From NCBI RefSeq assembly GCF_021397715.1, contig NZ_CP090207.1:2294001-2358000 (forward strand): a stretch of DNA of 64,000 nucleotides, in the 5' to 3' direction. Both the position numbers and the translations under genes were made by a program. Source of the DNA: Pantoea agglomerans. Lineage in GTDB: Bacteria > Pseudomonadota > Gammaproteobacteria > Enterobacterales > Enterobacteriaceae. The notes under the pieces were generated by a model that was given only the letters and a program-made list of their open reading frames with translations, had not been told where the DNA came from and made no database searches. This document shows positions 8,242 to 16,954 of this stretch, in pieces (position 1 is the stretch's first letter; each line of letters opens with the position of its first letter).

Positions 8242-11200
8242 ATGGACTTTTCCCGCTTTTTTATCGACCGGCCGATCTTTGCGGCGGTGTTATCGATTCT
8301 GATTTTCGTTACCGGGTTGATCTCAATTCCGCTGCTGCCGATCAGTGAATATCCTGATGTGGTGCCGCCCAGTGTGCAGGTGCGTGCCGAATATCCCGGC
8401 GCTAACCCGAAAGTCATTGCCGATTCGGTGGCGACGCCACTGGAAGAGGCGATTAACGGCGTCGAAAACATGATGTACATGAAATCGGTGGCCGGTTCCG
8501 ATGGCGTGCTGGTGACCACCGTCACCTTCCGTCCCGGCACCGATCCCGACCAGGCTCAGGTTCAGGTACAGAACCGCGTGGCGCAGGCTGAAGCCCGCCT
8601 GCCGGAAGATGTGCGTCGGCTGGGGATCACCACCCAGAAGATGTCACCGACCCTGACGCTGGTGGTACACATGTTCTCGCCGAACAACACCTACGATTCG
8701 CTCTATCTGCGTAACTACGCCACCCTTAAAGTGAAAGATGAGCTGGCGCGCCTGCCGGGCGTGGGTCAGATTCAGATCTTCGGTGCTGGTGAGTATGCGA
8801 TGCGCGTCTGGCTCGATCCGAATAAAGTGGCGGCGCGCGGTTTAACCGCTTCAGATGTCGTCACCGCGATGCAGGAACAGAACGTGCAGGTTTCTGCCGG
8901 TCAGCTGGGTGCCGAGCCGCTGAAAAAGCAGAGTGATTTTCTGCTGTCGATCAACACCCAGGGACGACTGGAGAGCGAACAGCAGTTTGGCGACATCATT
9001 CTGAAAACCTCAGAAGATGGCTCACTGGTGCGGCTGCGCGACGTGGCGCGTATCGAGATGGGCTCCGGCAGCTATGCCCTGCGCTCGCAGCTGAATAACA
9101 AAGATGCGGTCGGTATCGGCATCTTCCAGGCGCCTGGCGCCAACGCCATCGATCTCTCCAATGCGGTTCGCGCCAAAATGGATGAGCTGGCAATCCGTTT
9201 CCCCAACGATGTGAAATGGGCCGCGCCGTACGATCCGACGGTGTTTGTCCGCGACTCGATTAAAGCCGTGGTGCAGACCCTGCTGGAAGCGGTCATTCTG
9301 GTGGTGCTGGTGGTGATTCTGTTCCTGCAGACCTGGCGCGCCTCGATTATCCCGCTGCTGGCAGTGCCGGTGTCGGTAGTCGGTACCTTTAGCGTGCTCT
9401 ATCTGCTCGGCTTCTCGCTGAACACCCTGAGCCTGTTTGGCCTGGTACTGGCGATCGGGATCGTGGTGGATGACGCCATCGTAGTGGTGGAAAACGTCGA
9501 GCGTAACATTGAGATGGGACTGACGCCGCGGGCGGCGGCGCATCAGGCGATGCGTGAGGTTTCCGGCCCGATCATCGCCATCGCGCTGGTGCTCTGTGCG
9601 GTGTTTGTGCCGATGGCGTTTTTGTCTGGCGTGACCGGTCAGTTCTACAAACAGTTCGCCACCACCATCGCTATTTCCACCGTGATCTCAGCCATCAACT
9701 CGCTGACGCTGTCACCGGCGCTGGCTGCGATGCTGTTAAAAGATCATCACGCGCCGAAAGACAGGCTGACGCGGATCATTGATGCGCTGTTTGGCTGGCT
9801 GTTCCGGCCGTTTAACCGCTTCTTCCAGCGCAGTGCCCACGGTTATGAAACCCTGGTGGGCCGTACGCTGCGTCGCCGTGGCGCCGTGTTTGGCGTCTAT
9901 ATTCTGCTGCTGGCGGGTGCCGGATTTATGTTCCACACCGTGCCAGGCGGTTTCATCCCGACTCAGGACAAGCTCTACCTGATTGGCGGGGTGAAAATGC
10001 CGGAAGGCTCGTCACTGGCGCGCACCGATGAAGTGATTCGTAAGATGAGCGAAATCGGTATGCAGACCGAAGGCGTCGCCTATGCGGTGGCGTTCCCTGG
10101 CCTGAATGCATTGCAGTTCACCAATACGCCGAACAGCGGCACGGTGTTCTTCGGTCTGAAGCCGTTTAATGAGCGCAAACATACGGCGGCGGAGATCAAC
10201 GCTGAGATCAATGCGAAGATCGCGCAAATCCAGCAGGGCTTCGGCTTCTCGATCATGCCGCCGCCGATTCTGGGGCTGGGTCAGGGTTCGGGCTACTCGC
10301 TCTATGTGCAGGACCGCGCGGGGCTGGGTTACGGTGCGCTGCAGACCGCCATCAATACGATGTCGGGTGCGATTATGCAGACACCGGGTATGCACTTCCC
10401 GATCTCCTCCTATCAGGCCAACGTGCCGCAGCTGGATGTGCAGGTTGACCGGGATAAAGCTAAAGCCCAGGGCGTCTCGCTGACCGATCTGTTCAGCACC
10501 CTGCAGACCTATCTCGGTTCGTCATACGTTAATGACTTCAACCGATTTGGCCGCACCTGGCGCGTGATGGCACAGGCCGATGGTGATTTCCGCGACAGCG
10601 TTGAGGATATCGCGAATCTGCGTACCCGCAACGATCGCGGTGAGATGGTGCCGATTGGCAGCATGGTGAACATCACCACCACTTACGGCCCCGATCCGGT
10701 GATTCGTTATAACGGCTATCCGGCAGCGGATCTGATTGGCGATGCTGACCCGCGCGTGCTCTCTTCCGCTCAGGCGATGAGCCAGCTGGAAACGATGTCC
10801 GGTCAGCTATTACCCAACGGCATGAACATCGAGTGGACCGATCTGAGTTATCAGCAGTCGACCCAGGGCAATACGGCGCTGATTGTCTTCCCGATGGCGG
10901 TATTGCTGGCTTTCCTGGTGCTGGCTGCGCTGTATGAGAGCTGGACGCTGCCGCTGGCGGTGATCCTGATCGTGCCGATGACTATGCTCTCGGCGCTGGT
11001 GGGCGTCTGGCTGACCGGCGGCGATAACAACGTCTTTGTGCAGGTCGGACTGGTGGTGCTGATGGGGCTCGCCTGTAAGAACGCGATTCTGATCGTTGAG
11101 TTTGCGCGCGAACTGGAGATGCAGGGCAAAGGGATTGTCGAGGCGGCGCTGGAAGCCTGTCGCCTGCGTCTGCGACCGATTGTGATGACCTCCATCGCCT

Positions 11201-11394
11201 TTATCGCTGGCACCATCCCGCTGATTCTGGGCGAAGGCGCCGGTGCAGAAGTGCGCGGCGTGACCGGCATTACGGTGTTCTCCGGGATGCTGGGTGTGAC
11301 GCTGTTCGGGCTGTTCCTGACGCCGGTGTTCTACGTTACCCTGCGTAAGCTGGTGACGCGAAAAGCGGATAAAGCATCGTTGCAGACGGTGTAA
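8242..11394 (+). CDS. oqxB: RND multidrug efflux permease, OqxB-like
   Basis: 1050 residues, the usual length for HAE-1 RND pumps and the same as OqxB. The N-terminus MDFSRFFIDRPIFAAVLSI is typical. TM4 contains VVDDAIVVVENVE with the proton-relay Asp pair at 410-411, and TM10 carries the conserved Lys in GLACKNAILIVEFA. Identity to OqxB by eye is very high across the pore and docking domains. With oqxA it forms a proton-driven drug exporter; in Klebsiella the substrates include quinolones, quinoxalines and chloramphenicol. The substrate range here is inferred. The gene is followed by a strong terminator. Confidence 0.93.
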   Translation: MDFSRFFIDRPIFAAVLSILIFVTGLISIPLLPISEYPDVVPPSVQVRAEYPGANPKVIADSVATPLEEAINGVENMMYMKSVAGSDGVLVTTVTFRPGTDPDQAQVQVQNRVAQAEARLPEDVRRLGITTQKMSPTLTLVVHMFSPNNTYDSLYLRNYATLKVKDELARLPGVGQIQIFGAGEYAMRVWLDPNKVAARGLTASDVVTAMQEQNVQVSAGQLGAEPLKKQSDFLLSINTQGRLESEQQFGDIILKTSEDGSLVRLRDVARIEMGSGSYALRSQLNNKDAVGIGIFQAPGANAIDLSNAVRAKMDELAIRFPNDVKWAAPYDPTVFVRDSIKAVVQTLLEAVILVVLVVILFLQTWRASIIPLLAVPVSVVGTFSVLYLLGFSLNTLSLFGLVLAIGIVVDDAIVVVENVERNIEMGLTPRAAAHQAMREVSGPIIAIALVLCAVFVPMAFLSGVTGQFYKQFATTIAISTVISAINSLTLSPALAAMLLKDHHAPKDRLTRIIDALFGWLFRPFNRFFQRSAHGYETLVGRTLRRRGAVFGVYILLLAGAGFMFHTVPGGFIPTQDKLYLIGGVKMPEGSSLARTDEVIRKMSEIGMQTEGVAYAVAFPGLNALQFTNTPNSGTVFFGLKPFNERKHTAAEINAEINAKIAQIQQGFGFSIMPPPILGLGQGSGYSLYVQDRAGLGYGALQTAINTMSGAIMQTPGMHFPISSYQANVPQLDVQVDRDKAKAQGVSLTDLFSTLQTYLGSSYVNDFNRFGRTWRVMAQADGDFRDSVEDIANLRTRNDRGEMVPIGSMVNITTTYGPDPVIRYNGYPAADLIGDADPRVLSSAQAMSQLETMSGQLLPNGMNIEWTDLSYQQSTQGNTALIVFPMAVLLAFLVLAALYESWTLPLAVILIVPMTMLSALVGVWLTGGDNNVFVQVGLVVLMGLACKNAILIVEFARELEMQGKGIVEAALEACRLRLRPIVMTSIAFIAGTIPLILGEGAGAEVRGVTGITVFSGMLGVTLFGLFLTPVFYVTLRKLVTRKADKASLQTV

Positions 11395-11403
11395 ACTGCA
11401 AAA

Positions 11404-11430
11404 GGGCGACCGCGGGGTCGCCCTTTTTTT
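11404..11430 (+). terminator. Rho-independent terminator of oqxAB
   Basis: GGGCGACC/GGTCGCCC-type stem (arms at about 11404-11411 and 11416-11423) followed by seven T residues, 10 bases after the oqxB stop. Confidence 0.88.
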
Positions 11431-11504
11431 GGCTGTCAGTCGGTGCCATATTCGTATCACGGCCTGATGGCCGGCTGTTCTTCCTGCCGGTTTACACTTG
11501 CCAG

Positions 11505-11864
11505 TCAGACATGCTTTAACTTTTCATTAAGCGTTTCAATGATAAAGGCGTTTAACGACGTTTGGTTTTGTGCCGCCGCCTGAGATAAGCGTTCGCCGAG
11601 CGATTCAGGATAGCGCAGGGTAAAGGTCTTTATTTTCTCCTGCTCAGCGTAAGGATTAACTCCAGATGCCACGCAATCCTCCAGATACTCACGCAAAGAG
11701 ATTTCCCCTTCTTTATGCAAGCCCTGCACACTATCAGAGACAAAATCGCAGTAGCCTGACAGGCCAAGAAAGCGACCCCTGAACATGTTTATTTCAGGTA
11801 CATAGCTAATCACCGCCGGTTGTCCGGCAACCGTGATCGTTGATGTATTTACACGACTATTCAT
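11505..11864 (-). CDS. hicB: HicB-type antitoxin
   Basis: 119 residues. The N-terminal part (MFRGRFLGLSGYCDFVSDSVQGL) fits the degenerate RNase-H-like HicB fold. The C-terminus (FTLRYPESLGERLSQAAAQNQTSLNAFIIETLNEKL) is a ribbon-helix-helix DNA-binding domain used for autoregulation. It should neutralise the adjacent HicA. The ATG at 11862-11864 overlaps the last eight bases of hicA; an upstream in-frame ATG at 11897 would lie inside hicA and add 11 unrelated residues, so it is not used. Toxin-first order is the common hicAB arrangement. Confidence 0.85.
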   Translation of the reverse strand: MNSRVNTSTITVAGQPAVISYVPEINMFRGRFLGLSGYCDFVSDSVQGLHKEGEISLREYLEDCVASGVNPYAEQEKIKTFTLRYPESLGERLSQAAAQNQTSLNAFIIETLNEKLKHV

Positions 11865-12138
11865 GCGGATTAACTCCCGTACTTTCCAGCCATTCACGCA
11901 GACTAATAATGGCCCCTTTATCGGTATCCGGTGACGGATGCGGACGATGAAAACGCGCTATTTTTCCACTAAGCAGAAAGCGAACACGCGAACCGCTGCC
12001 CTGCTTAATCTGACCGCCCAGCGCCCTGATCAATGACTCAATCGCCTGCCATTTCACTCCGGATGGCGGAGGCGTCTGAAAAATCTGCAGCAGGGTTTCA
12101 CGCTGTTTTTTCCGTAAAGCGTTGATGGCGTCGTTCAT
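11857..12138 (-). CDS. hicA: HicA-type mRNA interferase toxin
   Basis: 93 residues with the HicA double-stranded-RNA-binding-like fold: WQAIESLIRALGGQ, then GSGSRVRFLLSGKIARFHRPHPSPDTDKG with the catalytic-type His in FHRPHP. The ATG at 12136-12138 has a good ribosome-binding site (GGAG, 6-base spacer); an upstream ATG at 12171 has none. It is longer than classic ~60-residue HicA but typical of the HicA form with an N-terminal extension. Expected role: translation-independent mRNA cleavage when HicB is lost. Confidence 0.83.
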   Translation of the reverse strand: MNDAINALRKKQRETLLQIFQTPPPSGVKWQAIESLIRALGGQIKQGSGSRVRFLLSGKIARFHRPHPSPDTDKGAIISLREWLESTGVNPHE

Positions 12139-12165
12139 CCTGATCTCCGCGACTTCATAATGTGA

Positions 12166-12276
12166 AGTCATTTTACCCGGCTATTGGAGAAGATCAATGC
12201 GAAATTACCCACCGAAGATGCTTACCTCGCTGATATGGAACGAGCGATCCTCAGCACTGCCGATTTGCAGGCATAA
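12166..12276 (+). pseudogene. short open frame, possible gene remnant
   Basis: A + strand frame open from 12166 to TAA at 12274-12276 encodes a protein-like amphipathic sequence (LLEKINAKLPTEDAYLADMER...) but has no plausible start: the only upstream ATG (12160) is followed directly by TGA. It ends at the hairpin shared with the Rrf2 gene. It could be the decayed 3' end of a lost gene next to hicAB. I do not recognise the family. Confidence 0.25.
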
Positions 12277-12302
12277 AAAAAGCCGCATCAGCGGCTCTTT
12301 TT
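12275..12302. terminator. terminator of the Rrf2 gene, overlapping its stop codon
   Basis: AGCCGC-ATCA-GCGGCT stem at 12281-12296. On the minus strand it is followed by seven T residues; on the plus strand by CTTTTT, so it may work both ways. The Rrf2 stop codon (12288-12290) lies in the loop. Confidence 0.75.
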
Positions 12303-12782
12303 ACACAGGTCTTCAATCTCATCGGGTTCCGGTTCCGGAACCGCGGTGCAGTTGCTGGTGTCGCGTTTTTTCAGCTCATTGAGCGCATCGGCAACGGTGC
12401 GTTTCGCCAGCACGTCCAGCGACGCCTGCTCGGCTTCATCGGCAATCGATTTGAAATACCAGCAGAGATTGGCGCTGACCAGGCAACGCGGCGCGACATC
12501 AGGACGCGCCGCCCAGATTTTCTTGTCTTCGATCACCGAGACGTAGATATCACGCAGCGTAATTTCTGCGGCGGGGCGACCCAGATGGATCGACCCGGTG
12601 CGGCCCAGCGTCGAGACGATGATGCCGTCACGGGTCAGCGGAACCATTAATTTTCGAATGAAACTGGGATTCGCTTCCAGCCCGTAGGCCAGAATCGCGC
12701 TGGTAGAGCGTTTTCCCATTTGCTCCGCCATCGCTACGCTCAGAACCATTTGCAAAGCTGTCGGGAAGCGGTAATCAAGCAT
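12288..12782 (-). CDS. Rrf2-family transcriptional regulator
   Basis: 164 residues with an N-terminal winged helix: MLDYRFPTALQMVLSVAMAEQ, AILAYGLEANPSFIRKLMVPL and RTGSIHLGRPAAEITLRDIY are Rrf2 hallmarks (compare IscR, NsrR, YwnA). The iron-sulphur region is reduced: only two cysteines occur near the expected site (RCLVSANLC), not the three of IscR/NsrR, so it may not bind a cluster. The ATG at 12782 has AGGA 8 bases upstream, and upstream in-frame starts add unrelated residues. It may regulate the neighbouring MFS gene, transcribed in the same direction 200 bp upstream. Confidence 0.8.
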   Translation of the reverse strand: MLDYRFPTALQMVLSVAMAEQMGKRSTSAILAYGLEANPSFIRKLMVPLTRDGIIVSTLGRTGSIHLGRPAAEITLRDIYVSVIEDKKIWAARPDVAPRCLVSANLCWYFKSIADEAEQASLDVLAKRTVADALNELKKRDTSNCTAVPEPEPDEIEDLCKKSR

Positions 12783-12988
12783 TTCTTTATCCTGAGTTGC
12801 GGTGCATCTTATTGTTTTATTGCCGCATAAGTGAACAATCAATGAGCAATAAATATAACAAACACAGTTGCTTTTTAGAAGCAAGCCAGCGGTGACAAGG
12901 CACGTATTCACCAAAGTCTGAAGCCTGATAGCACAAGGTGCTTAGCCTGCTAACGGCCCGCGCTGCCTGCCGCATAACGACCCGCGGG

Positions 12989-14173
12989 TTATGCGGTCGC
13001 GGCGGGTGACGCGGGCAACCGTTGTTTCAGTATCATTACCAGCACCACGTTAAAGATTGCTAACGCGCAAAGCAACCACAGTGTTGCTGAAGCGCCCATC
13101 CTTTCAAACACATACCCGCCGATCAACGGCGTCAGCGCCTGTCCCATCAGTGCCGGACGCGCCATCCGGCCGACCACAATGGCATAGGACTCTGGTTTGA
13201 CCATCGCCAGCGGTAAAGTTCCGCGCACAATGGCACGTAAACCATTACCGGCACCATAAAGCACCATGCTCAGCAGCGCCATCTGCGGCGCCAGCGCCAG
13301 TAACAACAAGCCCAGCGCCACCAGCCCGACCGAAAATAAGGTGGTACGGATCGGATGACTGCGTTTAAAGGCGATATCCACTATTCGCGCCCCCACCTGG
13401 CACGGACCCAGCACCGCGCTGATCGCCAGCGCTGAGGTGAGCGTATGGCCGCTGGCCTGCAACAGGGCGATCAGCTGCACCGAAATGGCGGTCATGATTA
13501 CCGAGGCCAGGGTGAAAATGGCGCACAGCAGCCAGAAGATGGCAGGCGCAATCTCCGCATGGGTGGTGACCGGGTTACGCGCTTTAACCGGCCTGATCGT
13601 CTGGCTCGCCGGTAAGGCAAAGAGATAAGCGGGCAGCACGCAGAGCGTCAACAGCGCAGCAATCGCCAGACAGGCGCCCCGCCATCCCAGCGCGTGAATC
13701 AACAGCGCGGTACCCGGCCAGACCAGCGTGGTGCAGAAGCCGGAAATCAGGGTGATGCCGGTAATCGCCGCTCGCGCCTGTCCGCCGTAACAGGTACCCA
13801 GCGTGGCAAACAGCGCATCATACAGCCCCATTGCCATCCCGATGCCGATAATCACCCAGGCGAACAGCAACAGCGGCAGTTGATAGCTGAAGGCCATTAT
13901 CACCAGACCCAGCGCCATGACGATGCCACTCATCGCCAGCAGCAGCCGGCCACCGGTGCGGGCAATAATCCGGCCACTGAGCGGTGCCAGCAGTCCCGAC
14001 ACCAGAATACCGGTCGAGAGCGCGCCATAAATCCACTGCTGTGACCAGCCGGTTTCCGCCGCGATCGGGGTTGCCATCACCGCCATCAGGTAGAACGATC
14101 CGCCCCACGACAGGATCTGTACCCAGCCGAGCGTGATAATGGCGGCGACGCCGGGTTTGTTAGTCTGGTTCAC
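12989..14173 (-). CDS. MFS transporter
   Basis: 394 residues with about 12 hydrophobic segments in two halves separated by a polar stretch around residue 200 (TIRPVKARNPVTTHAE). The motif after TM2 (SGRIIARTGGRLL) matches the MFS signature GxxxDRxGRR loosely. It is probably an inner-membrane proton-coupled exporter; the substrate is unknown. It is divergent from tus. The stop codon lies within a hairpin (arms CCGCATAAC/GTTATGCGG at 12970-12996) that could help terminate transcription. Confidence 0.8.
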   Translation of the reverse strand: MNQTNKPGVAAIITLGWVQILSWGGSFYLMAVMATPIAAETGWSQQWIYGALSTGILVSGLLAPLSGRIIARTGGRLLLAMSGIVMALGLVIMAFSYQLPLLLFAWVIIGIGMAMGLYDALFATLGTCYGGQARAAITGITLISGFCTTLVWPGTALLIHALGWRGACLAIAALLTLCVLPAYLFALPASQTIRPVKARNPVTTHAEIAPAIFWLLCAIFTLASVIMTAISVQLIALLQASGHTLTSALAISAVLGPCQVGARIVDIAFKRSHPIRTTLFSVGLVALGLLLLALAPQMALLSMVLYGAGNGLRAIVRGTLPLAMVKPESYAIVVGRMARPALMGQALTPLIGGYVFERMGASATLWLLCALAIFNVVLVMILKQRLPASPAATA

Positions 14174-14292
14174 ATCAGCTATCCGTTAGCGAGCAAACCA
14201 TTTTTATAACATGTTCTGAGATAAGGAAAAATGCACGCCGCCTTTTCACCCTGCTTTCGCCCGGATGGCTGCACTGGTTTGAGTGGTTATCC

Positions 14293-14315
14293 TTATAGTA
14301 TGTTGTAACTAGTAT
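14293..14315 (+). promoter_or_regulatory. Ter site (TerB-like) upstream of tus
   Basis: AGTATGTTGTAACTAG at 14297-14312 matches the Ter consensus AGNATGTTGTAACTAA at all but the last base, including the G opposite the base that flips in locked Tus-Ter complexes. It overlaps a -10-like TATAGT (14294-14299), so Tus binding would both arrest forks from one side and repress tus, as terB does in E. coli. Confidence 0.88.
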
Positions 14316-14346
14316 CGCTATTGCGTCCACCGTGCGCTTCTGCCAC

Positions 14347-14369
14347 ATTATGAACGTTGTAACTATGGA
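14347..14369 (+). promoter_or_regulatory. second Ter-like site just before tus
   Basis: A perfect GTTGTAACTA core at 14356-14365, in the same orientation as the first site and 54 bp downstream. The flank is TGAAC instead of AGTAT, but the key G of the AG pair is kept (14352). It ends 12 bases before the tus ATG, so bound Tus could block the ribosome-binding site region or transcription. Confidence 0.6.
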
Positions 14370-14377
14370 GGCCCGGA

Positions 14378-15307
14378 ATGGCGCGCTACGATTTAGTGTC
14401 AGATATGCATCAATGCGTAAACGATTTAGAACAGGCGCTGGGCCAGTTGCGCCAGCAGATTGAGGCACAGCCGTTGCTGATCGCCCGCGTGTTCAGCCTG
14501 CCGCCGATTGTCAAAGGCCGCGAGCATGAAGCGATTACCCAAATCACCGTTGAGCAGCAGCTGGGACAACAGGCCTTAGAGCTGGCACTGAACCACTACT
14601 GCCGGCTGTTTATGCAGCACCAGTCAGAGCAGCTCAGCACCAAGGCGGCGGTCCGGCTGCCGGGCGCGCTGTGCATTGAGTGTGATGAGCCGCGAGAAGC
14701 GGAGATCCGCGCCCAGGTCGATCGCATCAATCAGCTTAAAGCGCAACTGGAGCAGCTGATTACGGTCGACTCCGGCCTGCCCAGCGAGGCACGCTTCGAA
14801 TTTGTCCATCAGCACCTGCGCGGGCTGATTACGCTTAATGCCTATCGCACCATCACCCTGCTCAGCGCACCGGACAGCCTGCGTTTCGGCTGGGCGAATA
14901 AGCACATCATCAAAAATATGAAGCGCGAAGAGGTGATTGCCCAGCTGGAAAAAAGCCTGAAAGCCGGACGGGCTCAGGCGCCGTGGTCACGCGAACAGTG
15001 GGCAGAAAAGGTGCAGGAGGAGTTAGCCAGCGTGCGCGCCCTGCCCGCCTCGGCCCGGCTGAAAATCAAGCGACCGGTCAAAGTGCAGCCGGTGGCGCGC
15101 GTCTGGCGTGCTGACCAGAAAAAGCAGACGCAGCTGGCCTGCCCGTCGCCGATTCTGGTGATCTGCCGCGACCGCAGCCAGGTGCCGGTATTGGGTGAAC
15201 TGCTCAATTACGATGCCGATAACATTACCTATCGCCATAAGCCTGCCGCCGAGCCGCTCAACCTGCTGATCCCACGGCTGCATCTGTGGGTCGACTGCCC
15301 GATTTAA
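14378..15307 (+). CDS. tus: replication terminus site-binding protein Tus
   Basis: 309 residues, the same length as E. coli Tus, with conserved blocks MARYDLV, LLIARVFSLP, KAAVRLPG, ITLNAYRTITLL, LRFGWANKHIIKN, LKIKRPVKVQPVARVW, GELLNYDADN and LIPRLHLWV. It binds Ter DNA and blocks DnaB helicase in one direction, trapping forks in the terminus. Two Ter-like sites precede it, so it is probably autoregulated. The ribosome-binding site GGAGG (14366 onward) fits the ATG. It marks this window as near the replication terminus. It is convergent with fumC. Confidence 0.97.
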   Translation: MARYDLVSDMHQCVNDLEQALGQLRQQIEAQPLLIARVFSLPPIVKGREHEAITQITVEQQLGQQALELALNHYCRLFMQHQSEQLSTKAAVRLPGALCIECDEPREAEIRAQVDRINQLKAQLEQLITVDSGLPSEARFEFVHQHLRGLITLNAYRTITLLSAPDSLRFGWANKHIIKNMKREEVIAQLEKSLKAGRAQAPWSREQWAEKVQEELASVRALPASARLKIKRPVKVQPVARVWRADQKKQTQLACPSPILVICRDRSQVPVLGELLNYDADNITYRHKPAAEPLNLLIPRLHLWVDCPI

Positions 15308-15310
15308 GCC

Positions 15311-15340
15311 ATAAAAAAAAGGCCAGCGTCGGCTGGCCTC
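15311..15340 (-). terminator. terminator of fumC (shared with tus)
   Basis: GGCCAGC/GCTGGCC stem (15321-15338). On the minus strand it is followed by eight T residues (15320-15313). It lies between the convergent tus and fumC stops. Confidence 0.85.
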
Positions 15341-15356
15341 CGTCACCGCAGATCTT

Positions 15357-16754
15357 TTACGACTTCATGCTGCCGACCATCTCTTCCGGACGTACCCAGG
15401 CATCAAACTGTTCTTCCGTCAGATAGCCCAGCTTCAGCGCCGCGCCTTTCAGCGTCAGCCCCTCTTTATGGGCTTTCTTGGCGATTTCGGCCGCTTTGTC
15501 ATAACCGATATGGGTATTCAGCGCCGTCACCAGCATCAGCGACTCATTCAGTAACTGCTCAATACGCTCGCGCACCGGCTCAATGCCAATCGCGCAGTGG
15601 TGATTGAAGCTGTCCATGCCGTCCGCCAGCAGACGAATCGACTGCAGGAAGTTATGGATCACCATCGGGCGGAACACGTTGAGTTCGAAGTTACCGGATG
15701 CGCCGCCCATGTTGATCGCCACGTCATTGCCCATTACCTGACAGCACAGCATGGTCATCGCTTCACACTGGGTCGGGTTCACTTTCCCCGGCATGATCGA
15801 GCTGCCTGGTTCGTTTTCCGGAATGGCGATCTCACCAATTCCGCAACGCGGACCGGAAGAGAGCCAGCGCACATCGTTGGCGATTTTCATCAGCGAGGCG
15901 GCCAGCCCTTTCAGCGCGCCGTGAGCGTGAACCAGCGCATCACAGGTTGCCAGCGCTTCGAACTTATTGGGTGCGGTGACGAACGGCTGCTGCGTCAGAT
16001 CGGCCAGCGCCTTCGCCACCCGTACTGCATATTCCGGATGGGTGTTGAGGCCGGTGCCGACGGCGGTGCCGCCCAGCGCCAGCTCCGCCACGTGCGGGAT
16101 GCTCTGCTCGATGTGCTTCAGATTATGTTCAAGCATCGCGACCCAGCCGGAGATCTCCTGGCCAAGGGTCAGCGGCGTGGCGTCCTGCAGATGGGTACGG
16201 CCAATTTTGACAATATCTTTGAAGGCTTCTGACTTCTCGCTCAGGGTTTTCTTTAACACCTGAATCTGCGGGATCAGCTGTTCACGCAGGGCGATCACCG
16301 CCGCAACGTGCATCGCGGTCGGGAAGACGTCGTTGGAGCTCTGGCTCTTGTTCACATCATCATTGGGATGGACCAGGCGCGACATACCGCGCTCGCCACC
16401 CAGAATTTCACTGGCGCGGTTGGCCAGCACTTCGTTCATGTTCATGTTGGTCTGGGTACCGGAACCGGTCTGCCAGATGGCTAACGGAAACTCGTCGCTG
16501 TGCTTATCCGCCAGCACTTCGTCCGCCGCATTGATGATCGCCTCTGCGCGCTCAGCGGGCAGCAGCCCAAGATCGCGGTTAACCGCCGCGGCGGCGCGTT
16601 TGGTCAGCGCCAGCGCGTGAACCAGTGCGGTGGGCATTTTTTCGGTTGAGATGCGAAAATGTTCCAGCGAGCGCTGCGTCTGCGCGCCCCACAGTTTATC
16701 AGCCGGTACATCAATCGGGCCCATTGAATCTTTCTCAATGCGGTTGCCTGCCAT
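15357..16754 (-). CDS. fumC: class II fumarate hydratase
   Basis: 465 residues (E. coli FumC 467). It carries the fumarase/aspartase signature [16 protein letters not shown] and the substrate-site block [13 protein letters not shown]. It catalyses fumarate to L-malate in the TCA cycle and is iron-independent and oxidant-resistant, in contrast to FumA/B. Start chosen at [16 protein letters not shown] lies 8 bases upstream and the family begins here; an in-frame ATG at 16802 would add 16 unrelated residues. fumA, adjacent in E. coli, is absent. Divergent from manA across 200 bp. Confidence 0.96.
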   Translation of the reverse strand: MAGNRIEKDSMGPIDVPADKLWGAQTQRSLEHFRISTEKMPTALVHALALTKRAAAAVNRDLGLLPAERAEAIINAADEVLADKHSDEFPLAIWQTGSGTQTNMNMNEVLANRASEILGGERGMSRLVHPNDDVNKSQSSNDVFPTAMHVAAVIALREQLIPQIQVLKKTLSEKSEAFKDIVKIGRTHLQDATPLTLGQEISGWVAMLEHNLKHIEQSIPHVAELALGGTAVGTGLNTHPEYAVRVAKALADLTQQPFVTAPNKFEALATCDALVHAHGALKGLAASLMKIANDVRWLSSGPRCGIGEIAIPENEPGSSIMPGKVNPTQCEAMTMLCCQVMGNDVAINMGGASGNFELNVFRPMVIHNFLQSIRLLADGMDSFNHHCAIGIEPVRERIEQLLNESLMLVTALNTHIGYDKAAEIAKKAHKEGLTLKGAALKLGYLTEEQFDAWVRPEEMVGSMKS

Positions 16755-16954
16755 GAATAGGTCTCCTTCGCTCTGTTTTAGATGAATGACCGCCCGATGC
16801 ATCGTCCTGTGGGCGACATTCGGGCGGGCAAGATAATGACATACAATAATTTAACATTATGAGAGCTTAGCGTCCTTTTGCGCTTGATATGTATTTTCCC
16901 TGGCACTTTCTGCTTTAATAGCGCCAATAACATCCCGTGATAAAGGGTTTAATG

